A DNA stretch of 64,000 nucleotides from Mesorhizobium sp. AR02 (GTDB taxonomy: Bacteria > Pseudomonadota > Alphaproteobacteria > Rhizobiales > Rhizobiaceae): positions 6,840,001-6,904,000 of the forward strand of contig NZ_CP080531.1 in NCBI RefSeq assembly GCF_024746835.1. The letters run 5' to 3'. The notes under the pieces were generated by a model. That model worked only from the letters and a program-made list of their open reading frames with translations. It was not told the origin of the DNA and searched no databases. Made by a program: the position numbers and the translations under genes. This document shows, one piece after another, positions 54,762 through 63,176 of this stretch (position 1 is the stretch's first letter; each line of letters begins with the position of its first letter).

Positions 54762-55514
54762 ATGCCCACCGAAGCTCGATCACCACGTCTTGCGGTTCTC
54801 ATCGACGCCGACAATACCTCCGCCAAGATTGCCGACGGTCTGTTCGAGGAAATCGCGAAGATCGGCGAGGCCAGCGTGCGCCGTATATATGGTGACTTCT
54901 CCAGCACCCGGTCCAAGGGCTGGGCAGACATCCTGGCGAAGCACGCAATCATTCCGCAGCAGCAGTTCGCTTATACCTCCGGGAAGAATGCTTCCGATAT
55001 CACACTGGTGATCGACGCGATGGATCTGCTCCATAGCGGCCGTTTCGACGGTTTCTGTCTGGTTTCTTCAGACAGCGACTTCACCAGGCTCGCCGCCCGC
55101 ATTCGAGAACAGGGTGTCGATGTGTTCGGGTTTGGGGAGCAGAAGACCCCGGAGAGCTTTCGGCAGGCTTGCCGCCGGTTCATCTACACGGAAAACCTTC
55201 TGCGTGGCCCGGCGAATATCCCGGATACCGCGCCCGCATCGAAGCCGCTTCAATCGTCCGGTGCCGCGCTGCCCATACTCAAGAAAGTCATTGGCCAGAT
55301 GGACAGCGAAGATGGTTGGGTTCTGCTCGGCACATTCGGAAAGCAGCTCTCGAACCTCTTCTCCGATTTTGATCCTCGCACCTATGGTTTCGGCAAACTG
55401 AGTGACCTGGTGAGGAGTACAGCCGAATTCGAAATCGAAGCGCCCAAAGGGGGAGCGATGCGAATACGAATCAAGCCGCTGACAGGGAGAAAGGGGAAAA
55501 ACAAATCCGCCTGA
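54762..55514 (+). CDS. NYN-domain nuclease-like protein with LOTUS/OST-HTH domain
   Basis: A 250-residue cytoplasmic protein. The NYN (PIN-like) domain spans about 10-150: LAVLIDADNTSAK, YTSGKNASDITLVIDAMDLL and FCLVSSDSDFTRLAARIREQG hold the acidic metal-binding residues. After a Ser/Pro linker, a LOTUS/OST-HTH RNA-binding domain covers about 175-245 (ILKKVIGQMDSEDGWVLLGTFGKQLSNLF, DPRTYGFGKLSDLVRS). This is the bacterial limkain-b1-like architecture. AGGAGG precedes the ATG by 5 bases. It probably cleaves or binds RNA. No partner gene is adjacent. Confidence 0.88.
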   Translation: MPTEARSPRLAVLIDADNTSAKIADGLFEEIAKIGEASVRRIYGDFSSTRSKGWADILAKHAIIPQQQFAYTSGKNASDITLVIDAMDLLHSGRFDGFCLVSSDSDFTRLAARIREQGVDVFGFGEQKTPESFRQACRRFIYTENLLRGPANIPDTAPASKPLQSSGAALPILKKVIGQMDSEDGWVLLGTFGKQLSNLFSDFDPRTYGFGKLSDLVRSTAEFEIEAPKGGAMRIRIKPLTGRKGKNKSA

Positions 55515-55561
55515 TCCACGCGGCATAGCCGTCCCCCGTAACTTGCCGGGCGGATCGTGGC

Positions 55562-56089
55562 TTAGACCTTCTTCAGCCCCGCCTTGAAGCGTTTGCCATT
55601 GGCGACATAGTGCGCGGCCGAGCCACGCAGCCTGGCGACGGCGGCGTCGTCCAGCACCCTGATCGCCTTGGCCGGCGAGCCGACGATCAGCGAATTGTCC
55701 GGGAATTCCTTGCCTTCGGTGACCAGCGCGCCGGCGCCGACCAGCGAATTCTTGCCGATCCTGGCGCCGTTCAGCACGATGGCACCCATGCCGACCAAGC
55801 TGTTGTCGCCGATCGTGCAGCCATGCAGCATGGCCCGGTGACCGATCGTGCAGCCTTCGCCGATGGTCAGTGGAAAGCCGGGATCGGTATGCATGACCGT
55901 GTGTTCCTGCACATTGGTGTCGGCGCCGATGACAACAGGCTCGTTGTCGCCGCGAATGACGACGCCGAACCAGAAGCCGGCATTGCGGCCGACCTGGACG
56001 TTGCCGATCAGCGTCGCATCGGGCGCGATCCAGTTTGTATCCGCATCGGCGAAGCTGGGCTCTGTTCCGTCGATCGCAAAAAGCGGCAT
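55562..56089 (-). CDS. Gamma-carbonic-anhydrase-family hexapeptide protein
   Basis: Left-handed beta-helix protein of 175 residues. Hexapeptide repeats run from APDATLIGNVQVGRNAGFWFGVVIRGD through TIGEGCTIGHRAMLHGCTIGDNSLVGMGA and end near GVGA-type turns at LVGAGALVTEG. The zinc-ligand His residues are likely those in VQEHTVMH, TIGHRA and AMLHG. A C-terminal helix ends KRFKAGLKKV. It resembles PaaY/YrdA-like proteins. True carbonic anhydrase activity is not certain. It is convergent with the NYN gene. Confidence 0.88.
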   Translation of the reverse strand: MPLFAIDGTEPSFADADTNWIAPDATLIGNVQVGRNAGFWFGVVIRGDNEPVVIGADTNVQEHTVMHTDPGFPLTIGEGCTIGHRAMLHGCTIGDNSLVGMGAIVLNGARIGKNSLVGAGALVTEGKEFPDNSLIVGSPAKAIRVLDDAAVARLRGSAAHYVANGKRFKAGLKKV

Positions 56090-56108
56090 TGTCGGTCTCC
56101 GAATCGTC

Positions 56109-56444
56109 TCAGATGCCGGACCCTAGGAGACGGATCGTCCATGAGGCAATGGCAAGCACGACGATGCCCAGCGCCAGGGACCAGGCAATCGCCGTGCAGC
56201 CGCATGACAGGAGCGCGATTGTCGAAATGCGGTTCGCGCGCCGGGCATCGAGGGCATCGTTGACCAGCATGAAAGGCCCAGCGCCAGCGGTAGCCATCAG
56301 CGAGCGCAGCACATGTGAGGGCGACACATAGGGCTCGGTGAAGGCGACCTTGCGGCCCGACACCAGTTCCATCGTTGAGCCCGTCAGCCCGCAGACCGTC
56401 AGCCCAACGAGAAAAGCGAACAGGAAGAGTTCCACCTCAGCCAT
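56109..56444 (-). CDS. Small membrane protein of unknown function
   Basis: A 111-residue protein with two or three hydrophobic segments: LFLFAFLVGLTVCGLTGSTM near the N-terminus, MATAGAGPFMLVNDALDA in the middle, and a long ALLSCGCTAIAWSLALGIVVLAIAS region near the C-terminus. GGAAGG precedes the ATG at 56444. It lies 19 bases upstream of the gamma-carbonic-anhydrase-like gene on the same strand and may be cotranscribed. No family recognised. Confidence 0.7.
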   Translation of the reverse strand: MAEVELFLFAFLVGLTVCGLTGSTMELVSGRKVAFTEPYVSPSHVLRSLMATAGAGPFMLVNDALDARRANRISTIALLSCGCTAIAWSLALGIVVLAIASWTIRLLGSGI

Positions 56445-56569
56445 CTTAACCTTCCATTTACCATGAAATCGCACAGTCGTTTCAGGAAGGCTGCAAGAGC
56501 CGTGCCGCGCGATGTGTGCCGCCGAGGGACACCGGGAATGGCGGACGGGCGGTTGGGATGAGGACCGAG

Positions 56570-57301
56570 ATGAAGCAGGCAGCGATCGCCGACGGCCCTG
56601 AATTCACCGTGGTCGATTCCACGCTGATGCGGCGGGTGTTCTATGCCTTCGCCGCACTTGCCTTGCTGTCCGTAGCGATCAGCCTTGGCGGCAAATGGTT
56701 CGGCCATTCGATCGCCATGGCCGGATATACCGACGACACGACGGTGCGCCGGGTGGTGATCGGCAACAATGTGATTTCCGTGCCGGCCAATTTCATCCGC
56801 TTCGACCAGGCCCGGCGCGACGGCGTTGCCTCACGTCTCGACCTTTATCTGCGTTATCCCCAGATGGACGGCTACAGCGAGGCGGCCCGCGACGATTTCA
56901 ATCACTCGGAAGCCAACAGGAGCATCATCTTCCTGTCCTTCGAACAGCAGATGATGTCGCGCGACATGAGTGGCCGGTTCGCGCCGATCTACAGCGCGCT
57001 GATCGTCCAGCCCGGTATTCCGGGACCGGGCGGCACGACGGTCTACGGTTTCAATGAGAAATCAGGCTATCTGAACGAGGTGCTGGTGGTCGGCACACGC
57101 GGGGGCAAGGACCCTTTCGTGGCCCGCTGCCTGAGCGGGCCGAGTGCCGGTCAATCGCTGGCGCCCTGCGAGCGAGATATCCATGTCGGTGACGATCTCA
57201 GCCTCACCTATCGTTTCCCCAAGGAATTCCTTGGCGACTGGCAGGCACTCGACGCGGCGATGACGGCAGAGGCCGGACGAATCCTGAAGCCCGGACATTG
57301 A
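56570..57301 (+). CDS. Membrane-anchored protein of unknown function
   Basis: A 243-residue protein with a short cytoplasmic N-terminus, one membrane helix (VFYAFAALALLSVAISLGG, residues 23-41) and a periplasmic domain of about 200 residues. The domain holds RRVVIGNNVISVPANFIRF, RLDLYLRYPQMDGYSEAARDDF and a Cys pair in ARCLSGPSAGQSLAPCERD, likely disulfide-bonded. An ATG at 56558 is an alternative start. GAGG favours 56570. It looks like a rhizobial conserved family without a named domain. It stands alone between divergent and convergent neighbours. Confidence 0.7.
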   Translation: MKQAAIADGPEFTVVDSTLMRRVFYAFAALALLSVAISLGGKWFGHSIAMAGYTDDTTVRRVVIGNNVISVPANFIRFDQARRDGVASRLDLYLRYPQMDGYSEAARDDFNHSEANRSIIFLSFEQQMMSRDMSGRFAPIYSALIVQPGIPGPGGTTVYGFNEKSGYLNEVLVVGTRGGKDPFVARCLSGPSAGQSLAPCERDIHVGDDLSLTYRFPKEFLGDWQALDAAMTAEAGRILKPGH

Positions 57302-57356
57302 CTGACAGATGCCGAGGCCGGCCGCGCTCGACGCGGCCTGCCATCGGATCTTGGGC

Positions 57357-57560
57357 TCAGGCCAGATCGATGTCGAGGATCGCCATCGAGAAATTGTAGT
57401 CGCCGTCGTCCTCATCCTTGAAGACGATGCCGAGGAACTCGTCGCCGACATAGACCTCGGCCGAATCTTCCTTGCGCGGCCGTGCCTTGACCTCAAGCTT
57501 GGGGTTCTGGAAGACGCGCTTGAAATAGGCGTCCAGCTTTCTGATTTCGTCCGGCTTCAA
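57357..57560 (-). CDS. DUF3126-family small protein, TTG start
   Basis: A 67-residue acidic protein: KPDEIRKLDAYFKRVFQN, RPRKEDSAEVYVGDEFLGIV and a closing NFSMAILDIDL match DUF3126. The start is a TTG (57560-57558) with GGAGAA 5 bases upstream, and no ATG exists at the family N-terminus. The larger open frame continuing upstream is not coding; it runs antisense-like through cysE in another frame. It follows cysE in the same direction by about 150 bases, a pairing that recurs in alphaproteobacteria. Function unknown. Confidence 0.85.
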   Translation of the reverse strand: MKPDEIRKLDAYFKRVFQNPKLEVKARPRKEDSAEVYVGDEFLGIVFKDEDDGDYNFSMAILDIDLA

Positions 57561-57712
57561 CAGTCTTCTCCGATCATCGGGCTTGCTGGTTTGAAGGGCG
57601 CTTCTGGCACGTCGACAATGGCGATGTAAAGGCAAGCCAGCCGTATTGCACCGGAGCGACAGCGCCGCCGGGCAAAATCGCAATGACGCCGGACAGCGCG
57701 CCGGCGCGTAAA

Positions 57713-58561
57713 TCAGATATCGAAGCTGACCACCTGGTCCATCGACTGCGATGGCAGAAGCTGGTCCATCTGGCGGGAAGGCTGGTCGCAACCGGTCTCG
57801 CCGACGACGCGGGCCGGCACGCCGGCAACGGTCTTGTTGTGCGGCACGGGCGACAGCACCACGGAGCCCGCCGCAATCTTGGAGCAATGACCGACTTCGA
57901 TGTTGCCGAGAATCTTGGCGCCGGCGCCGATCAGCACGCCACGGCGGATCTTGGGGTGGCGGTCTCCACCGGCCTTGCCGGTGCCGCCCAGCGTCACGCC
58001 GTGCAGGATCGATACATCGTCCTCGATGACCGCGGTCTCGCCGACGACGAGGCCGGTGGCGTGATCGATGAAGATGCCCTTGCCGATGCGGGCGGCCGGA
58101 TTGATGTCGGTCTGGAAGACCGAGGACGAGCGGCTCTGCAGGTAGAGCGCGAAGTCCTTGCGGCCCTGGGTCCACAGCCAATGCGCCAGCCGATGGGTCT
58201 GGATGGCGTGAAAGCCCTTGAAATAGAGCACCGGCATGATGAAGCGGTCGCAGGCCGGGTCGCGGTCGTAATAAGCCTGGATGTCGACGCGCACGGTCGT
58301 CGGCCAGTCCTTGTCGTCGGCCAGCATCGATTTGAAAGTCTGGCGGATGAGATCGGAGCCGATATCCTGATGGGCAAGCCGCTCGGCGATCCGGTGGATG
58401 ACGGCCTCTTCCAGGCTCTCCTGGTTGAGGATCGTCGAATAGAGGAAGGCGGCGAGCAGAGGATCGCGGTTGACCGCGTCCATCGCTTCGTCGCGGATCG
58501 AACGCCAGATCGGATCGACCGGCTGCAACGCGCTGTGGCGGGAAATGCTGATGCTGTTCAT
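57713..58561 (-). CDS. cysE: Serine O-acetyltransferase
   Basis: Makes O-acetylserine for cysteine synthesis, in the cytoplasm. The 282 residues comprise the SATase N-terminal helical domain (about 18-125, WRSIRDEAMDAVNRDPLLAAFL) and a left-handed beta-helix with the acetyl-CoA/serine site. Catalytic and binding segments are DINPAARIGKGIFIDHATGLVVGE (His and Asp) near 155, VSILHGVTLGGTGK near 187 and the final VPHNKTVAGVPARVVG. The C-terminal Ile (QVVSFDI) fits the tail that binds cysteine synthase. The ATG at 58561 has only a weak ribosome site. Longer in-frame starts upstream lack family sequence. Confidence 0.95.
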   Translation of the reverse strand: MNSISISRHSALQPVDPIWRSIRDEAMDAVNRDPLLAAFLYSTILNQESLEEAVIHRIAERLAHQDIGSDLIRQTFKSMLADDKDWPTTVRVDIQAYYDRDPACDRFIMPVLYFKGFHAIQTHRLAHWLWTQGRKDFALYLQSRSSSVFQTDINPAARIGKGIFIDHATGLVVGETAVIEDDVSILHGVTLGGTGKAGGDRHPKIRRGVLIGAGAKILGNIEVGHCSKIAAGSVVLSPVPHNKTVAGVPARVVGETGCDQPSRQMDQLLPSQSMDQVVSFDI

Positions 58562-58844
58562 CGACGTCTCGTCCTGCGTCCTGCTGGCTTGCCCTGTTGT
58601 GCTTGCCCGTTGTTTGGCCGCACATATAAGCCAGATCATAGCACGATTGAACTCAATTTTCCTTAGTGCTGTGTCAAATGGATTTGGTTCGCGGGAATTC
58701 AAGCAGCCATGGAAAACGAACCCTTGATCGCCGAGCCGCCGGAAGCGGCCTTCCTCGCCTGGCTGCCGGGAAGGTGTAGAACGATCCGGTGGCGGGCTCA
58801 AGGTCAGCGCGGCGCCGACGGCACAGCGCTGTGATGGCCGCCGT

Positions 58845-59489
58845 TCAAGTCGGCAGCTGCGTGCCGGCCTGTTCCGCCACCATGTATTCGGCATACCAGT
58901 CGGGCCAATTCACATCGTGCTGTCCGCCAGTCCGTTTCTCGTGTTCGCCATGTGCTGCCGCCGCACGCCGCAGCGCCGCGGCAAACTCGCCCGACGACGT
59001 GAATATCGTGTCGCTGGCATCCACGCGTCCAGGCAATCGCTGGGTGATTTCCTGCAGTATGAAGCTGTTGCCGTCCGGATCGCTGAACGTGGCATAGGAG
59101 GAATAACTGCGCCCTTCCGGATGCCGGCCGCTGATCGGCGGCTGCCCGGGCCCCGCGCGGTGGAACACCTCGCTTGCCTCGACGCCCCGCGCCACGAGTT
59201 CGGCATGCGCCGCCTCGATATCGGACACCACGAGATAAAGCCCCTTTGCCGAGCCTGGCGCGGCTGATGTCAGACCCTTGCCGAAATGGATCGAGCACGG
59301 CGAACCAGGTGGTGTGAACTGCACGACCCGAAACGCATCGCCGGCGGCGAAGTCGGCGTCGAGCCGCCAACCCAGGCCGCCATAAAAACGCTTGGACCGG
59401 TCGGCATCCGCGACGGCAATGATGACGGCCTCCAGCTTCATGTCGATCGTCCCCGGTCTCGGAGTCTCGCTGCTGGGGGTATTGGTCAT
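58845..59489 (-). CDS. VOC-family (glyoxalase/dioxygenase fold) protein
   Basis: A 214-residue cytoplasmic protein with one VOC module (about 16-135): LEAVIIAVADADRSKRFYGGLGWRLDADF, GLYLVVSDIEAAHAELVARGVEAS and ATFSDPDGNSFILQEITQR, where the last Glu is a metal ligand. A C-terminal extension of about 75 residues (ALRRAAAAHGEHEKR, VNWPDWYAEYMVAEQAG) resembles similar proteins that carry an antibiotic-resistance-like annotation. GGGAGG precedes the ATG by 5 bases. Substrate unknown. Confidence 0.85.
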   Translation of the reverse strand: MTNTPSSETPRPGTIDMKLEAVIIAVADADRSKRFYGGLGWRLDADFAAGDAFRVVQFTPPGSPCSIHFGKGLTSAAPGSAKGLYLVVSDIEAAHAELVARGVEASEVFHRAGPGQPPISGRHPEGRSYSSYATFSDPDGNSFILQEITQRLPGRVDASDTIFTSSGEFAAALRRAAAAHGEHEKRTGGQHDVNWPDWYAEYMVAEQAGTQLPT

Positions 59490-59609
59490 GTCAGCCTCCC
59501 TGGGTTGGATATTTCTCGACTGGCAACATTCCTCAGAGCCTCGGCCCATGCAAGGTTCGAAGTGATTGGCTTTTTGACTCAGAGGGGCTGAGATCGATTA
59601 ACTGGACGG

Positions 59610-60224
59610 ATGATAAAGATGAAAGACCTGCCCTTGATCGACACGGCCCTGAAAACCGAGCTTTCGGCGCTCTACAGGGCCGAGGATCGTCACTACCACA
59701 ACCTCACCCATATCGAGGCGATGCTGGCGCTGGCCGGCGACTATCGAGGGCTGCTCGGCGACCCCGAAGCCGTCGAAGCGGCGATCTGGTTCCACGACGC
59801 CATCTACGACAGCAAGGCCAAGGACAATGAGGCCAGAAGTGCCGCCCTTGCCGAGAAAAAGCTCGCGGGCCGCACCGATGCCGGGCGCCTGGGCCGCATC
59901 AGTGCGATGATCCTCGCCACCGCCACCCACCAGCTGCCCCGATTTGATGACGCGACCGCCACACGCGACGCCGGCCTCTTCCTCGACATGGATCTGTCGA
60001 TCCTGGGTGCCGCGCCGGGTGCGTTCGACGCCTATGAACGCGCGGTCCGCCGCGAATATGGCTGGGTGGAGGAGCCGATGTGGCGTGCCGGACGAGGTGC
60101 CGTGCTGAAGGATTTCCTGGCCCGCCCGCACATCTTCCACACCGAGGATTTTCGCCAGCGCTTCGAGCCTCAGGCCAGGCTGAACATGGCGCGCTCACTG
60201 GAGACCCTGCAAAAACCCTCGTGA
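59610..60224 (+). CDS. HD-domain-like protein of unknown substrate
   Basis: A 204-residue cytoplasmic protein. RHYHNLTHIEAMLALAGDY, IWFHDAIYDSKAKDNEARSA and FLDMDLSILGAAPGAFDAYERAVRREY form an HD-type metal-site pattern (His, HD, Asp). Family members are often misnamed 'NMDA receptor subunit-like'. A phosphohydrolase role is likely but unproved. ATGs at 59610 and 59619 are both usable. The frameshifted agmatinase gene follows 111 bases later. Confidence 0.8.
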   Translation: MIKMKDLPLIDTALKTELSALYRAEDRHYHNLTHIEAMLALAGDYRGLLGDPEAVEAAIWFHDAIYDSKAKDNEARSAALAEKKLAGRTDAGRLGRISAMILATATHQLPRFDDATATRDAGLFLDMDLSILGAAPGAFDAYERAVRREYGWVEEPMWRAGRGAVLKDFLARPHIFHTEDFRQRFEPQARLNMARSLETLQKPS

Positions 60225-60335
60225 TTTTTCGCCTGAGATCACCTGGCACACTTGCATGTGGCCCAAAAGGTCGACGACTGCGAGACGCGGATCGCCGAAA
60301 TCGTCAAACGTGAATTCTTCTGAGGTGCCGATATT

Positions 60336-61308
60336 ATGAGCAGCAATTTCTTCCAGCCGGTCGACGCGTCGGCCGTTCCCCGTTTTGCCGGGCTCTCGAC
60401 CTTCATGCGGCTGCCGGCGGTGGCGAGCGCCGAGGGGCTCGACATCGCGATGGTCGGCATACCGTGGGACGGCGGCACGACCAACCGCGCCGGCGCGCGG
60501 CACGGCCCGCGCGAGATCCGCAACCAGTCGAGCCTGATGCGGCGCGCCCACCACGTCTCGGGCATCGAACCGTTCAGCATCGCCAACGTCGCCGATGTCG
60601 GCGATCTCTCGGTCAATCCGATCAACCTCATGGACGGGTTGAAGCGCATCGAGGACGGCATCTCTGCGATCGTGGCGGCAGGCGCCATTCCGCTGTCCGC
60701 CGGCGGCGATCATCTGACGACGCTGCCGGTGCTGCGCGCCGTCGCCAAGGATCGGCCGGTCGGCATGATCCATTTCGATGCACATTCCGACACCAATGAC
60801 CGTTATTTCGGCGACAATCCCTACACGCACGGCACGCCCTTCCGCCGCGCCATCGAAGAGGGCCTGCTCGATCCCAGGCGTGTCGTGCAGATCGGCATTC
60901 GCGGCTCGATCTACGAGCCTGGCGAGCATGACTGGGCGGTCGCCCAGGGGTATTCGCATCATCTACATGGAGGAGTTCGTCAGGCGGGGTGCTGCCAGCG
61001 TCATGGAAGAAGCGCGCGCCATCGCCGGAACCGGCCCGACCTATGTGACCTTCGACATCGACTGCATCGACCCGTCGATGGCGCCGGGAACAGGAACGCC
61101 CGAGCTTGGCGGCTTCACCACCCGTGAGGCGCAGGAGATGGTCCGACTGCTCGACGGATTGAACATTGTCGGCGCAGATGTCGTGGAAGTGGCGCCGCCA
61201 TTCGATCTTGCCGGCATGACGGCGCTGGCAGGCGCGACGATGATGTTCGAATTGCTGTGCGTGCTGGCGAAGTCGGTTCAAGCCGCGAGAGGGCGCAAGA
61301 TCAAGTAA
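60336..61308 (+). pseudogene. speB: Agmatinase/arginase-family gene with a one-base frameshift
   Basis: Ureohydrolase, agmatine to putrescine plus urea, if functional. Frame 1 (60336 to about 60950) encodes the N-terminal half with GIPWDGGTTNRAGARHGP, SAGGDHLTTLPVL near residue 125 and HFDAHSDTND near 148. The family sequence then continues in the +1 frame (IRIIYMEEFVRRGAASVM, then TFDIDCIDPSMAPGTGTPE) to a TAA at 61306. The break is at a GGGG run, 60947-60950; three Gs would restore an enzyme of about 323 residues with all Mn ligands. As written, frame 1 stops at 61127 and lacks the last metal-binding Asp pair. Real mutation and sequencing error are both possible. Confidence 0.85.
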
Positions 61309-61672
61309 AGGCGCCTATTGTCGATGCCATTGCCGCGAGAACACCAAGCCCTGCCATCACCGACAGGCCGTTGAGGATGATCCCCAGAAGGCCAAGCGAG
61401 CGACTGTCGTCCGAACACGCCAGTGCCATGATGCCAAAGACCACGCCGGTGATATGCGCCAGCGGAGCGGCCAGCAGGAACACCGCCATGAAGAGGCCCG
61501 TGGCGATGTTCTGGACGAGCTGCGACGTGTCGCTCGGCATCGCCACCAAGATGGTTATCGGAAGTGTCCCTGCCGCGAACGCCGACAACGCCAGGATGAC
61601 CGAACGTTTGCCGAACGTTTTGCGGGCGACGGCGCCAGGCATGGCGGCCGTGCTTCTACCCCATTGTGCCAC
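61301..61672 (-). CDS. Small membrane protein, DUF4190-like, GTG start
   Basis: A 123-residue protein with three hydrophobic stretches (about 25-48, 60-88 and 95-118): SVILALSAFAAGTLPITILVA, GLFMAVFLLAAPLAHITGVVFGIMAL and GLLGIILNGLSVMAGLGVLAA. The pattern LGIILNGL...GI..AL resembles DUF4190-type proteins. The best start is a GTG with a GGGGGG run 7 bases before it. An ATG at 61642 lacks a ribosome site. It overlaps the agmatinase gene's end by 8 bases and is 21 bases downstream of the hydrolase gene in a leftward operon. Confidence 0.7.
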   Translation of the reverse strand: MAQWGRSTAAMPGAVARKTFGKRSVILALSAFAAGTLPITILVAMPSDTSQLVQNIATGLFMAVFLLAAPLAHITGVVFGIMALACSDDSRSLGLLGIILNGLSVMAGLGVLAAMASTIGAFT

Positions 61673-61693
61673 TGTTGCCCCCCGGCCAACCGC

Positions 61694-62461
61694 TCAAAGC
61701 GGATATTCAGCATAAAACTCCAGCACGCGTTGCTTGAAGGTCTTGTCCCCGACCGCCAGCATATGGTCCCTGCCCTCGATGTGGAAAGCCCTGGCGTTCG
61801 GCATCAAGGCGGCGAGCTCGTCCGGTGAGCCGCCAATGTCGTCCGTCGTGCCGACCGCGACCAGCGTCGGCTGGGCGATGCGGGCAATATCGTCCTCATC
61901 AAGCAACTCCCGCGACTTGGCGATGCAGGCGGCGAGCGCCCGGCGATCGCTGCGGGTCTGGTCGGCGAAGGCGCGGAAAGAGCGGCCGCGCGGATGGGTG
62001 GTGGCAGCCGGATCGTCGGCAAGCAGGGCCGCGGCAATCGGATCCCAGTCGCCGACACCGTCGATCATGCCGATGCCGAGGCCGCCAAAGACCAGCGTCG
62101 CCACCTTGTCCGGATCGGACAGCGCCAGGAACGCCGCGATGCGCGCCCCCATCGAATAGCCCATGACATGAGCCCGTTCGATGCCGAGATGGTCGAGCAG
62201 GGCGGCGGCATCGGATGCCATTTTCGCCGGTGTATAGTCGGCCTCGTCATAGCTCTTCGATGACGAGCCATGGCCGCGATTGTCGAAGGCGATGGCGCGA
62301 TACCCGGCATCGTTGAGCGTCTTGAACCAGCCGGGCGACACCCAGTTGACATAGTGGCTCGAGGCGAAGCCGTGGATCATGAGCACAGGATCGCCCTCGC
62401 CCGACGCCGGCTGGCGGTCAAGGAAGGCAAGATCGAACCCGTCATGGGAAAAAAACTGCAT
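61694..62461 (-). CDS. Alpha/beta hydrolase
   Basis: Cytoplasmic serine hydrolase of 255 residues. The oxyanion segment is MIHGFASSHYVNW near residue 28. The nucleophile elbow is VMGYSMGARIAAF (Gly-x-Ser-x-Gly, about 98). The acid is probably in VGTTDDIGG and the His in IEGRDHMLAVGD near 232. It lies 20 bases downstream of the DUF192 gene. The substrate is not inferable. Confidence 0.9.
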   Translation of the reverse strand: MQFFSHDGFDLAFLDRQPASGEGDPVLMIHGFASSHYVNWVSPGWFKTLNDAGYRAIAFDNRGHGSSSKSYDEADYTPAKMASDAAALLDHLGIERAHVMGYSMGARIAAFLALSDPDKVATLVFGGLGIGMIDGVGDWDPIAAALLADDPAATTHPRGRSFRAFADQTRSDRRALAACIAKSRELLDEDDIARIAQPTLVAVGTTDDIGGSPDELAALMPNARAFHIEGRDHMLAVGDKTFKQRVLEFYAEYPL

Positions 62462-62481
62462 CGGAAGGCGATCCCCGGCGC

Positions 62482-63045
62482 TCAGTTGGAATCGACGTTC
62501 GGAGAATCGCCCTTGTCAGCCGGCGGCACACCGGGGCCAGATACGGTGCCGACCGCCGGATGGCGCAAAAGATCATCATACTCGATGCCGTTCCTGGCGG
62601 CGGTGCCAGCCTTGAGTTCGAGCACGAAGCGCACCGGTACGCCTGGCGAAATGATAGCCTGGGATTGCGGTTCGCCGTGCTTGATGGCGCGGATCTTGCC
62701 ATCCTGGCCGACAAAGATCAGGTCAAGCGGCATCGGCGTGTTCTGCATCCAGAAACTGACCTGCTGCGGTATCTCGAAGACGAAAAGCATGCCGTGGTCG
62801 TCCGCCATGTCCTGGCGGTACATCAACCCGGCCTCGCGCTCTGCATCGGTGTCGGCGATTTCGATCGAAAAGGAGCGCTTCCCGTCTTTCGTCACCACGA
62901 CCAGCGGCGTCGGATCGACCGGAAGGATCATCGCCCGGCTGTCGGCCGAGGTCGGCCGTTCCGAATAGAAGAAAGCGCCTGCGGCCACGATCACGGCAGC
63001 AATGGCGCAAAGCACGCCCGCCGTCAGCCAGTTCCTGTGAGCCAT
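62482..63045 (-). CDS. DUF192-domain protein, membrane-anchored
   Basis: A 187-residue protein with an N-terminal hydrophobic anchor or uncleaved signal (GVLCAIAAVIVAAGAFFYS, residues 9-27) and a periplasmic DUF192 domain (about 50-155): SFSIEIADTDAEREAGLMYRQDM, MLFVFEIPQQVSFWMQNTPMPLDLIFV and a closing VPVRFVLELKAGTA. The tail of about 25 residues is Gly/Pro/Asp-rich. GAGGAC precedes the ATG at 63045. It is the first gene of a leftward trio with the hydrolase and the small membrane protein. Function unknown. Confidence 0.88.
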   Translation of the reverse strand: MAHRNWLTAGVLCAIAAVIVAAGAFFYSERPTSADSRAMILPVDPTPLVVVTKDGKRSFSIEIADTDAEREAGLMYRQDMADDHGMLFVFEIPQQVSFWMQNTPMPLDLIFVGQDGKIRAIKHGEPQSQAIISPGVPVRFVLELKAGTAARNGIEYDDLLRHPAVGTVSGPGVPPADKGDSPNVDSN

Positions 63046-63074
63046 GCAAAGTCCTCGACCGGAAATCGTCCTAG

Positions 63075-63120
63075 ACCATGATCCCGAAAAGTGGAACCGG
63101 TTTTCGGACAAGATCATGGT
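63075..63120. repeat. Rhizobial palindromic repeat (ACCATGATC...GATCATGGT)
   Basis: Outer arms ACCATGATC / GATCATGGT (63075-63083, 63112-63120) enclose CCGAAAAGTGGAACCGGTTTTCGG, itself a near-palindrome. This form is widespread in rhizobial intergenic DNA. It sits between the double cold-shock gene's end and the DUF192 gene's start. Confidence 0.85.
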
Positions 63121-63176
63121 CAAACAAAGAGGAGGTAGAAGCTGAACCAGCTCGATGTATCGGGATGGTTCAGGTT

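Noticed and set aside
57357..58625. A 422-codon leftward frame spanning DUF3126 and cysE
   Set aside because: Only its last 67 codons are a real gene (DUF3126). The rest is the shifted frame of cysE.
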